DNA of 64,000 bases from Elusimicrobia bacterium GWB2_63_16 (GTDB taxonomy: Bacteria > Elusimicrobiota > Elusimicrobia > Elusimicrobiales > UBA9959): positions 19,975-83,974 of the forward strand of contig MGTZ01000020.1 in NCBI GenBank assembly GCA_001799715.1. The letters run 5' to 3'. The notes beneath the pieces were generated by a model. The model was not told the DNA's origin, did not search any database, and was given only the letters and a program-made list of their open reading frames with translations. Positions 52,401 through 59,170 of this stretch are shown one piece after another (within the stretch, counting starts at the first letter, position 1; each line of letters starts with the position of its first letter). A program made the position numbers and the translations under genes.

Positions 52401-54085
52401 TCCAGAATCTGCCGCTGATCAGCGGCCGCCAGTACCAGGTGGTGGCCCGCTCTTCCGACGCGGCAGGGGACTACTCGCAGCTGTTCGCCACCCACACCTT
52501 CACTTTCGACGCGGACGCCCCGGCCGCCGCGGTGCTGTACCCCGCCGACGGCTCCACCGCGGCCTCCCTGGCCGCCGTCAGCGGCACGGCCGCCGACCCG
52601 CAGTCCGGCATAAGCGCCGTGGACGTGGCGCTGCGCCGCCTCTCCGACGGGAAATGGTGGAAGAACTCCGTTTCCGAATGGGCCGACGCCCCCGAGCCGC
52701 TGCAGGCCGGTACCACGCCGTACTGGACCTGGAATTTCCAGCCCTACCTGCGCGACGCGCTGGTGCACGGCGCTTCCTATTACGTCACCGTGCGCGCCTC
52801 CGACCTGGCCGTGCCGGTGAATACCGGCGCGTTCCACCTGTCCGGCTCCACGTTCACCTACGCCGACGCCACGCCGCCGCCGCCCACGGCCGGCCTGGCC
52901 GCGGTACCCGGGGCTTTCAGCGGCGCCGTCAACCTCTCCTGGCCCTCCGCCGGTGATAACGCGGCCGGCGGCTACCTGCTGGCGGGCCTCTACAAGATCG
53001 CCTATTCCACCTATACCGGCGCGCCCGCCTCCACGGCTACGGCCCAGGTAAGTATTGCCACGGCTTCCGTTACCGCCGGCAGTACCCGGTACTGGACCCT
53101 GACCGGCCTGGACCCGGCCGCGGCCTACTATTTCACGCTCTGGACCGCCGACGACGCGCAGAACTGGTCCGCGGTCTCCAACGAGGCCTCGGCCCTGAGC
53201 GGGGCCCCCGACAGCGGCGCCCTGACCGGCCGCGTCACGGACGCCTCCGCCCAGCCCCTGACCGGCGTGCTCGTGGAGGCCCGCTCCCCCGCAGGGGCGC
53301 TGGAGGGCAGCGACTACACGGACGCCTTCGGCGCCTATTCCATCCCCGGCGTGGACTCGCTCTACGTCAATATCCGGGCGGTCTGGACCGCGCAGGACAT
53401 AGAGAGCTCGGTCACCAAGGACAATGTGCCCAACGGCTCCTCGAACGTCAACTTCAGCCTGAGCGTCTCCTACCAGCTGGCCAGCATCCTCGGCGTGATC
53501 CCGGCGAACTATCTGCCGGCCTCCTCCGGCGCTAGGCCCGCCTCCGCGCGCTATACCACGCGTGAGACCCGGACCTCTTCCGGCGCCGAACCCTTCGTGG
53601 AACTGTACAGCCGCGGCCGCCGCATAGGCGCGGCTTACACCGACGCCGGCGGCTCGTTCGAGATCCCGAACCTGCTGCCCGGCACCTACTCGCTGCGCGT
53701 CTTCAACGGTTCGGAGTTCAGCCGGCTGGAGACGGTGAAGCTCGGGCCCGGCGAACGGCTGGTCTTCTCGCCGCAGTGGGACCTGCTCAACAAGGCCGGC
53801 GTCTTCGCCTATCCCAATCCGGCCAGCACCGAGGTGCACTTCCATTTCTCGCCGTCCGCGGTCTCCTTCGAGGCCGAGGTGCAGATCTTCGACATCTCCG
53901 GGCGCCTGGTCAGGACGCTCGACGCCCACGCGCCGGACCTGGCGCAGCTCGGCGGCAGACGCCTTACCTGGGACCTGGTCCGCGACGGCGCGGCGCCGGG
54001 CGTGTATCTCTATGTGCTGCGTGTTAAGGATGTTTCCACCGGACGAGCCGAGAAGGTGGTAAAGAAGTTCGCGGTGGTGAGGTAG
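49472..54085 (+). CDS. Exported Kelch-repeat/FN3 protein with C-terminal sorting domain
   Basis: A 1537-residue product with a signal peptide (about 1-22, ending AAAQ). An N-terminal module GDITVLGDAADYSSASAG is followed by an FN3-like domain. About six Kelch blades cover 225-510, with units such as APRTGAAAVVYGSHVYLSGG and RFGHAAAAVENRLYVFGG. FN3 and Ig-like domains (about 510-1240) and a carboxypeptidase-regulatory-like domain (LTGRVTDASAQPLTGVLVEA, about 1250) follow. A FlgD-Ig/type-IX-like end closes the chain (FAYPNPASTEVHFHF ... APGVYLYVLRVKD ... KKFAVVR). The C-terminal half is paralogous to that of the 33550 product. It is sixth in the co-directional surface-protein run. Confidence 0.85.
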   Translation: MGNRIFPAALLACLFTVQAAAQKTAGDITVLGDAADYSSASAGQSHADGKVVQGGLAGAAHGSQEFHSAGTDIVLESGFYSRLVSSAAVFGYAAQGISSYTLAWTDQGWPYPANPPGTTYDLFLSTWAEADPYMVSYSTDEHGYPVEGLAPNTSYYNFLFANYMEGDYSAYSSSTAVTMAAVPSTGAFTLTDAGHSTLGLTFASSGNPPPFLEAAWLTALPPAGTLPAPRTGAAAVVYGSHVYLSGGFDGVYYSSAIFRAETYADGTLGPWGLAGFMPAALYGHQAVAARGRLYILGGSGFGAAHDEVWSADISSAGALGSWEAEPKLNAPVYFHAAALAGGRIYVAGGYMPGSGVLNSLRYAAIGPDGTLSDWQAAGSVPAPRYGHSLTLLEDRLLLAGGNDGSSARAETWTYSPAGDAWTPYTQLPSPRFGHAAAAVENRLYVFGGNNGYASQSHVFHSSVPAAGTAPWAAGEPIPAARQFSAVALTGGRLHLIGGASGSVPSDSVCSAVVLGAEYQAEVAENAGFIGAKSSSWSASPAFAFTELKPGTQYYYRARARNWSGVATVFSLSGSTFTYAAVPGTAPWTNVWVSSATLNWTANGNPAGSDYAVVYSSYPDYSYPQGMSAAGALSAGLTGLQQSTTYYAKVRLQDGDLLSRYAELPPVRTGFDPALDVSSPTIDSNQGDIPGWQSTNTFLCDVDFADVGAAGLDRIELRISTQAADPASFVGEWTPAITAINQDAYTADWRLTQQVWEAMLDGASNYVSVRAYDRSGNRGEELELFMVRKDTTPPAIAVGYAAPAAWQIDYPGDVTPLDFGDPLSGLARVQYSVSASKNFADGAVIPWTDIAGLTPGATWYRPTLTYSFNALANATSNYFSFRAVDVAGSTRTLTDAFGIAKNVSGPIVDISTPTALFLSTFTRVSGDTAETNFHQVMGTEVSIRDLTSLLYYNAGAFLSGSHAWQDAQDFPSSYTIVFQNLPLISGRQYQVVARSSDAAGDYSQLFATHTFTFDADAPAAAVLYPADGSTAASLAAVSGTAADPQSGISAVDVALRRLSDGKWWKNSVSEWADAPEPLQAGTTPYWTWNFQPYLRDALVHGASYYVTVRASDLAVPVNTGAFHLSGSTFTYADATPPPPTAGLAAVPGAFSGAVNLSWPSAGDNAAGGYLLAGLYKIAYSTYTGAPASTATAQVSIATASVTAGSTRYWTLTGLDPAAAYYFTLWTADDAQNWSAVSNEASALSGAPDSGALTGRVTDASAQPLTGVLVEARSPAGALEGSDYTDAFGAYSIPGVDSLYVNIRAVWTAQDIESSVTKDNVPNGSSNVNFSLSVSYQLASILGVIPANYLPASSGARPASARYTTRETRTSSGAEPFVELYSRGRRIGAAYTDAGGSFEIPNLLPGTYSLRVFNGSEFSRLETVKLGPGERLVFSPQWDLLNKAGVFAYPNPASTEVHFHFSPSAVSFEAEVQIFDISGRLVRTLDAHAPDLAQLGGRRLTWDLVRDGAAPGVYLYVLRVKDVSTGRAEKVVKKFAVVR

Positions 54086-54111
54086 GCCGCCGCCGGCCGC
54101 GGGTAAATTAA

Positions 54112-54117
54112 TATAAT
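54112..54117 (+). promoter_or_regulatory. Predicted -10 (TATAAT) before the outer-membrane barrel gene
   Basis: It predicts a start near 54124, seven bases before the ATG at 54131, with no Shine-Dalgarno. The barrel may therefore have its own short-leader transcript in addition to read-through from the Kelch gene. Confidence 0.45.
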
Positions 54118-54130
54118 TTAAGGCTCAATA

Positions 54131-56044
54131 ATGCGTAAACTTGCCGTACTCATACTTTTCTCCCTCGTCTGCCAGGCCCGGCCGCTGCTGGCGCAGGACG
54201 CCGCCAGCCTGCAGTTCACGGTGGCCGCGCCCGACCCGGTGATGGCCGGCGAGGAAGTGACGCTGCAGACGCTCGCCGTCAACAGCGGCGCCTCCGTGTG
54301 GGAGCGCGGGAGCTACTACTGGATAGGCGAGGTGTACGCCATAGAGGGGGAGGGCCGCCGTTTCCTGACCCAGACGGCCAGCGTGTCGCCGGCCGAGGAC
54401 GTGGCCCCCGGCGCGGCGCAGGGCGTGCAGCTGCTCTTCCGCGTGCCCGACAATCTGGCCGGCCGCCGCCTGCTCTACCGCGTGTTCCTCATCAAGGACG
54501 GCCGCCGCATCCTCGAAACGGATTTTAAAGGCTTCCAGGTCATAGAGAAGGAATTGCGCTACACTATCCCCGAGGATTTCAAGATCGGCGGCGACGTCTC
54601 CTTCACCTACAAGAACAACAGCCGCGACGGCTGGGACCACCACCAGGGCATCACGTCGGCCAACCTCGTGGGCAAGATCCGCCAGTCCTCTTTCCTGTTC
54701 AATACCTACGTGGTGCACACCTACCACCGGCCGATCACGCCCACTATCGTGCTGCTCAACTACTACGCCCCGTGGGGCACCCTGAGCATCGGCGACATCT
54801 CGCCGACCCTGACGCCGCTGTCGATGGACGGGCAGGGGATGCGCGGCGTCTCGTTCGAGCGGGCCCGGGGGAGATACTCGCTGCTGGCCCTGGTGGGACG
54901 CATCGTGGCGCCGGAGGAGCCGGGCCCCAACAGCGGCGGCCGCTTCGCGCGCTACACCAGCGGCCTGAAGGCAGGCTGGCAGTTCCGGCCCAACCTCAAG
55001 GTCTCGGTGGACGCGGTGATGAGCCGCGACGATATGCATTCCATCAACATCACCACCGCTGCGCTGACCATAAAGCCGCAGCAGACCGTGGTCTACGGCC
55101 TCAACGCCGAGTGGAAGTTCCTGAAAGCTTTCTCCCTGAACAGCGACTACCAGATGAGCGCCTACAAGGCGGACATGGAAGCCTCCGGGGCGGCGGTGGG
55201 TGGCTCCGCCTGGAAGCAGGAACTGAAATACCGCGCCGACCTGTTCACCGCCCGCGGCGCGCTGTCGCGCATCGACCCCAAGTTCTATTCGTTCGGCAGC
55301 CCGTCGGTGATCCCGGACCGGCAGGTGGTGGACGCCGAACTGGGTCTCTTTCCGGCGGACTGGACCACCTTCACCGTGGCCTACAACGCCTACACGGACA
55401 ACCTCGACGCCGACCCGGCCAAGACCACCACGGACCAGGCCCAGACCACGCTGGGCAACATGCTGCGCATACTGGGCAAGACGGTCGTGAACACCTCGAT
55501 CATGACCAATACCGCCAAGGCCCAGACCGAGGGCGTGCAGGACAACCAGACCACCACGCTCAACCTCTCGGTAACGCAGCCGCTGGGCCGCCATACGCTC
55601 AGCGCCGGCCTGCAGCAGTCCTCTTTTAAGGACAATCTCGGCCTGTCCCACGACCTGGACAGTTCCCTGCTCTCGCTCAACGGCTCCTTCAAGATAAACC
55701 GCCGCCTGTCCCTGTCGACGGGCCTGGTGAGTTCCGCCACGAAGGACAAGGTGGATTCTTCCACCGGCAAGAACAACAGCCTCACCGGCAGCCTCTCCTA
55801 CGCCATCCCGCGCCGCGGCATGGCGGTGCAGTGCTGGGCCACGCTGGCCTCGGCCGAGAACGACTCGCCGCTTTCTCCTTCCGACAACAGCTCGGTCACG
55901 CTCAACGTGGAAACGGTCTGGCTGAAGAGCCAGAACTCCAGGTTCACCTTCGGCGTGGGCGGCGTCTCGCGCACGGATAACCTCAATCCGGCCGCCGACG
56001 AGACCGTGCTGAACGTTATGACCAGGTACAATTATTCCTTCTGA
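54131..56044 (+). CDS. Outer-membrane beta-barrel protein with N-terminal beta domain
   Basis: A 637-residue product with a signal peptide (about 1-21). Residues about 25-140 are a beta-sandwich-like domain (DPVMAGEEVTLQTLAVNSG ... LIKDGRRILETDF). The remaining ~480 residues alternate polar and hydrophobic positions in strands. They end LNVMTRYNYSF, with the terminal Phe that the BAM complex recognises. No plug or TonB box is visible. It ends the seven-gene envelope run and is closed by a terminator facing the motor operon. It may anchor one of the surface proteins; function unknown. Confidence 0.72.
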   Translation: MRKLAVLILFSLVCQARPLLAQDAASLQFTVAAPDPVMAGEEVTLQTLAVNSGASVWERGSYYWIGEVYAIEGEGRRFLTQTASVSPAEDVAPGAAQGVQLLFRVPDNLAGRRLLYRVFLIKDGRRILETDFKGFQVIEKELRYTIPEDFKIGGDVSFTYKNNSRDGWDHHQGITSANLVGKIRQSSFLFNTYVVHTYHRPITPTIVLLNYYAPWGTLSIGDISPTLTPLSMDGQGMRGVSFERARGRYSLLALVGRIVAPEEPGPNSGGRFARYTSGLKAGWQFRPNLKVSVDAVMSRDDMHSINITTAALTIKPQQTVVYGLNAEWKFLKAFSLNSDYQMSAYKADMEASGAAVGGSAWKQELKYRADLFTARGALSRIDPKFYSFGSPSVIPDRQVVDAELGLFPADWTTFTVAYNAYTDNLDADPAKTTTDQAQTTLGNMLRILGKTVVNTSIMTNTAKAQTEGVQDNQTTTLNLSVTQPLGRHTLSAGLQQSSFKDNLGLSHDLDSSLLSLNGSFKINRRLSLSTGLVSSATKDKVDSSTGKNNSLTGSLSYAIPRRGMAVQCWATLASAENDSPLSPSDNSSVTLNVETVWLKSQNSRFTFGVGGVSRTDNLNPAADETVLNVMTRYNYSF

Positions 56045-56065
56045 CCTGAGCGCCGCCGGGGCGTG

Positions 56066-56093
56066 AAAAAAGGGCCGCTGCCGGCCCTTTTTC
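56066..56093. terminator. Bidirectional rho-independent terminator
   Basis: AAAAA, the stem agggccg/cggccct (56071-56077 with 56082-56088), a ctgc loop, then a T tract. It ends the barrel gene (+) and the FliFG/MotA/MotB operon (-). Confidence 0.85.
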
Positions 56094-56111
56094 TTTATCC
56101 GTGGCAGGGGG

Positions 56112-57035
56112 TCAGGAGCCGCTTCCGGCCTTTTTCCGGGCGCCTTTCCTGGCGCGCGGCTCGGGCCGCGCGGTCTCCGGCATTGCTTCATCCAGCGCCT
56201 TGAGATATTCGGGCAGTTGTTCGTCGCCGGGGGAGAGCTGCAGCGCGCGTTGCCACGAACTCCGGGCCTGGCGGTAATCTTTCAGCTGCAGGTAGGCCGA
56301 GCCGGCCCGTTTGAGCGCTGTGACGTCGTCCGGCTCCAGGCGCAGCACGCCTTCGAGCTCCTTGACGGCCAGGTAGAATTTGGAATCGTAGATGTGGTGG
56401 AGGGCTTTTTCCTTCTTATGCTCGAGCACGGCTATGTTCTCCGGCTTGGTGTCGTTGAGCTTGAGCTGGGGCGCCTCGGTCTCCAGCGCGGCCACCAGGC
56501 GTGGAAAGGCCCGCTCGGCGGGGGCCAGCTCGGCGGCGTAGCGCAGCGCGTCGTAGGCGAAAGGCAGGTCCGCCTTTTCGCCCAGCCAGGCGCTGATGCC
56601 GTCCGCGGCGGCGCCCCAGGCCCTGGAAGTTGAAGGGCGGCGGGGGGCGATGGCCGAGATGGTGCGCAACCGTCCCTGGGCCGCGACATAGTACGGGTTG
56701 GTGGGGTCGGTGGCCAGCAGTTCCTCGAGCTTCTGCAGCGCGTCGGCGTACTGGGCGCGCTGCACCAGGCGCGCGAAGGCGCCCTTGAGGTCGGAGGAGG
56801 AGCCGGCCATTTTCCGGCGTGCCTCTTCTATCATGTTCTTGGCGGTGGTCTGCTTGGGGTCGGCGCGCAGCACCATGTTCCATTGTTCGATGGCCTTGGC
56901 GTACTCGCCCGCCACGTAATGTGAGAAGGCCTTGTCATAATAGGCCTTGAGGTCGAAATTGTCCGGGGAGGGCTGCGCCAGGGCGGCGAGTCCGCAGAAG
57001 GCGGCCAGCGCCGCGGTTAGCAGAAGTGTTTTCAT
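56112..57035 (-). CDS. Exported TPR protein, last gene of the motor operon
   Basis: A 307-residue product with a signal peptide (about 1-21, ending LAALAQ). TPR-like helix pairs lie at about 30-65 (YYDKAFSHYVAGEYAKAIEQ, then WNMVLRADP), 90-120 and 205-285 (FYLAVKELEGVLRLEPDD, YRQARSSWQRALQLSPGD). A strongly basic tail follows (ARKGARKKAGSGS). TPR domains dock proteins, and export places this one in the periplasm, where it could bind the MotB-type periplasmic domains or peptidoglycan. Its ATG overlaps the stop of the upstream MotB-like gene by four bases, so it belongs to the same unit. No known flagellar protein has this layout. Confidence 0.75.
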   Translation of the reverse strand: MKTLLLTAALAAFCGLAALAQPSPDNFDLKAYYDKAFSHYVAGEYAKAIEQWNMVLRADPKQTTAKNMIEEARRKMAGSSSDLKGAFARLVQRAQYADALQKLEELLATDPTNPYYVAAQGRLRTISAIAPRRPSTSRAWGAAADGISAWLGEKADLPFAYDALRYAAELAPAERAFPRLVAALETEAPQLKLNDTKPENIAVLEHKKEKALHHIYDSKFYLAVKELEGVLRLEPDDVTALKRAGSAYLQLKDYRQARSSWQRALQLSPGDEQLPEYLKALDEAMPETARPEPRARKGARKKAGSGS

Positions 57036-57682
57036 GATTTAGTTTCCTGTGGCTGGTCCTGGCGCATGATGATCATCTCTATGCGCCGGTTCCTGGCGCG
57101 GTTCTCGTCGGTGTCGTTCGGGGCGGCAGGGCGGAACTCGCCGTAGCCGTAAGCCGTGAGGCGCCCGGGGCTTACGCCCCTGGAAGCCAGGTAATCTATC
57201 ACGGAGAAGGCGCGCATGATGGACAGCTCCCTGTTGGAGGCGAATTTGTTGCCTAGCATGCGGGCCGAGTCCGTATGGCCTTCCACTACCACGCTGTTCT
57301 CCATCTTCAGCAGGCTGTCGGCTACCGGGTCGAGCACCGCCATCGCGGACCGCTTGAGCTTGGCCGAGCCGGAGTCGAAGAGCACCGGCGACGCGAAGGT
57401 CAGCTTTATGCGCGAGGTGGTGAACTCCACCCCCAGGCTGCCCTCCTTGATCTGCTCTTTGAGGTCTTCCTCGACCTTGCTGGCCGCGTCCAGCTCCTTG
57501 AGCTTCTTGTCGGCGTGCTTGATGCCCAGTTCCTTCTGCATCTGGGCCAGCGCCTTCTCGTATTCGGAGCCTTTCATGTTGTAGGCGAAGCCGTACAGGG
57601 CGAGGAACAGGATGACCATGCAGGTCATCAGGTCCGCGTAGGGGACCATCCAGAGCTGGGAGGTGTCTTTCTTTTCGCTCAT
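57032..57682 (-). CDS. MotB-type stator protein, second paralogue
   Basis: A 216-residue inner-membrane protein. It has a short cytoplasmic N-terminus, one membrane helix with the ion-carrying Asp17 in WMVPYADLMTCMVILFLALY, and a helical linker (about 45-80). The periplasmic OmpA/MotB peptidoglycan-binding domain follows: LFDSGSAKLKRSA, VVEGHTDSARMLGN, and NRARNRRIEMIIM with the conserved Asp and Arg. Family role: with MotA it forms a proton or sodium channel and anchors it to the wall. It overlaps the upstream MotB-like gene and the downstream TPR gene by four bases each. It keeps the YADLMT block better than its paralogue. Confidence 0.88.
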   Translation of the reverse strand: MSEKKDTSQLWMVPYADLMTCMVILFLALYGFAYNMKGSEYEKALAQMQKELGIKHADKKLKELDAASKVEEDLKEQIKEGSLGVEFTTSRIKLTFASPVLFDSGSAKLKRSAMAVLDPVADSLLKMENSVVVEGHTDSARMLGNKFASNRELSIMRAFSVIDYLASRGVSPGRLTAYGYGEFRPAAPNDTDENRARNRRIEMIIMRQDQPQETKS

Positions 57683-58353
57683 TCGCGCGGTACTATGATC
57701 TCGATCCTGCGGTTCTTGGCCCGGCCTTCGGCCGTGTCGTTGGGGGCTGCGGGGCGGTGCTCGCCGTAGGCCGCTGCTATCATCCGCTCCTGTGGCACGG
57801 AGTACCTGGCGGCCAGCAGGTCCACCACGGCGTTGGCGCGGGCGGCCGAGAGCTCCCAGTTGGTGCCGTAGTCGCCTGACTTTATGGGGATGGCGTCGGT
57901 GTGGCCCTCCACTATGACGTCGTTGGGCAGCGTGTTGAGCACGGCGGCCACCGGCCCAAGTACCTCGGCGGAAGAGCCGCCCAATTCCGCCTTGCCGGAG
58001 CGGAAGAGCACCGGCGCGGCGATGTTGATCTTGATCTGTCTGGCGGTGATCTGCACCTCCGCCATGTCCTTCATGCCCGCCTTGAGCAGGTCCTCAGCGA
58101 GCTTGCGCGCCAGGTCCTCCTCGGTGAATTTCTTGACCACGTCCTCGGCCTTCTTCTCGCGCTGCTGCTGCGCGTTGTCCTTGTCGAAGCCTTCCAGGAA
58201 TTCCGCGTTGGAGGCCAGGTCGGGGCGGACGGTGAAGACGTAGAGGATCAGGAAGAACAGCATCAGGTTCGTCATGATGTCCGCGAGCACGACGAGCCAG
58301 AGCGGGTTGTCGCCCACTTTATGGCTGGAATATCTGGCTATGAAGAACTTCAT
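57679..58353 (-). CDS. MotB-type stator protein, first paralogue
   Basis: A 224-residue inner-membrane protein parallel to the next gene. It has a membrane helix with Asp25 in LWLVVLADIMTNLMLFFLIL and a charged helical linker (about 60-100, rich in Lys/Glu). The OmpA/MotB domain has LFRSGKAELGGSS, VIVEGHTDAIPIKSGDYG and GRAKNRRIEIIVPRE. The sequence around the ion-binding Asp (LADIMTN) differs from its paralogue (YADLMTC), so the two are not recent copies. One MotA gene with two MotB genes suggests either a mixed MotB dimer or two stator types. It starts 25 bases after motA and overlaps the second paralogue by four bases. Confidence 0.87.
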   Translation of the reverse strand: MKFFIARYSSHKVGDNPLWLVVLADIMTNLMLFFLILYVFTVRPDLASNAEFLEGFDKDNAQQQREKKAEDVVKKFTEEDLARKLAEDLLKAGMKDMAEVQITARQIKINIAAPVLFRSGKAELGGSSAEVLGPVAAVLNTLPNDVIVEGHTDAIPIKSGDYGTNWELSAARANAVVDLLAARYSVPQERMIAAAYGEHRPAAPNDTAEGRAKNRRIEIIVPRE

Positions 58354-58378
58354 GCGGAGCGTTCCCGGCGGGCTGGCC

Positions 58379-59152
58379 TCAGGCGGCCGTCTTGGCTTTG
58401 CGCCTCAGCGCCAGCGACAGGTAGCCCTCGAGTTTCTTCGAGACCAGCCAGGGCACGTCCCCGTCGTAGATGGAGAGCACGCCCTTGGCGATGATCTCGC
58501 GGCTGAGGATGTCCTCGTCGGAATAGTAGCCCAGCTTGCTGGCGATGGGCAGGAACAGGAAGTTGGCCGAGAAGATGCCGTAGAAGGACGCGGTCATGGC
58601 GATGGCCATGGACGAACCCATCTTCGACGGGTCCTGGATGTTGCGTAGCACCTGCACGACGCCGATCAGGGTGCCGAGCAGGCCGAAGATCGGGGCGAAG
58701 GTGCCGGCCGAATTGAAGATGTTGGTCTGCTGCTGGTGGCGCAGGCGCGTGGTGTTGATGTCGTTCTCCATGCGCTCGCGCAGGATGTGGCTGTCCACTC
58801 CGTCGAGCATCATCTGGCAGGCGTCGGTCAGGAACGGGTGCGGCGAGGTGCGCAGCTCGCCGGCGATGGCGTCGATGCCGCTCTTCTTGCCGATCTCGGC
58901 GTAGCGCACGATGGCGCGGATGAGTTCGTGTATGGGCGGGCGCTTGGGGGGGAAGATCACCATCTTCACCGAGGACTTCAGCCACTTCAGCGAGGCCCAC
59001 GGGTAGGCGATCATCACCGAGCCGGCCGTGCCGCCGAAGATCAGGATGATGGCTTCCCAGTTGAGCAGGAACTTGAGCATGCCGCCGGTGGAGAGTACGA
59101 AGATTATGACGCCCAGGCCGGTCAGGCCTCCAAGGAATGTCATCAGGTCCAT
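58379..59152 (-). CDS. MotA-type stator channel subunit
   Basis: A 257-residue inner-membrane protein with four helices: about 5-25, 29-50, 145-168 and 185-208. A large cytoplasmic loop lies between helices 2 and 3 (ELRTSPHPFLTDACQMMLDG, then HILRERMENDI). The two functional prolines are present in GTFAPIFGLLGTLIG and NFLFLPIASKL. The length and loop match flagellar MotA rather than the shorter-looped TolQ/ExbB. The cytoplasmic loop is the part that touches FliG in flagella, and a FliG-like module is encoded 18 bases upstream. It is the second gene of the operon. Confidence 0.9.
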   Translation of the reverse strand: MDLMTFLGGLTGLGVIIFVLSTGGMLKFLLNWEAIILIFGGTAGSVMIAYPWASLKWLKSSVKMVIFPPKRPPIHELIRAIVRYAEIGKKSGIDAIAGELRTSPHPFLTDACQMMLDGVDSHILRERMENDINTTRLRHQQQTNIFNSAGTFAPIFGLLGTLIGVVQVLRNIQDPSKMGSSMAIAMTASFYGIFSANFLFLPIASKLGYYSDEDILSREIIAKGVLSIYDGDVPWLVSKKLEGYLSLALRRKAKTAA

Positions 59153-59170
59153 AATAGTTTACCTCAGGGG

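Noticed and set aside
50231..53929. Minus-strand open frame of 1232 codons, and similar ones at 35104-37569 and 26949-28856
   Set aside because: These are antisense shadows of clearly recognisable plus- or minus-strand genes, with composition typical of reverse-frame translations.
54131..56044. Outer-membrane barrel as a member of the motor operon
   Set aside because: It is on the opposite strand and separated by a bidirectional terminator; only proximity links it.
33550..56044. Horizontally acquired island or prophage tail-fibre region
   Set aside because: No integrase, tRNA target, direct repeats or phage structural genes are visible, and base composition looks like the rest of the window; tail-fibre resemblance is limited to repeat modules.
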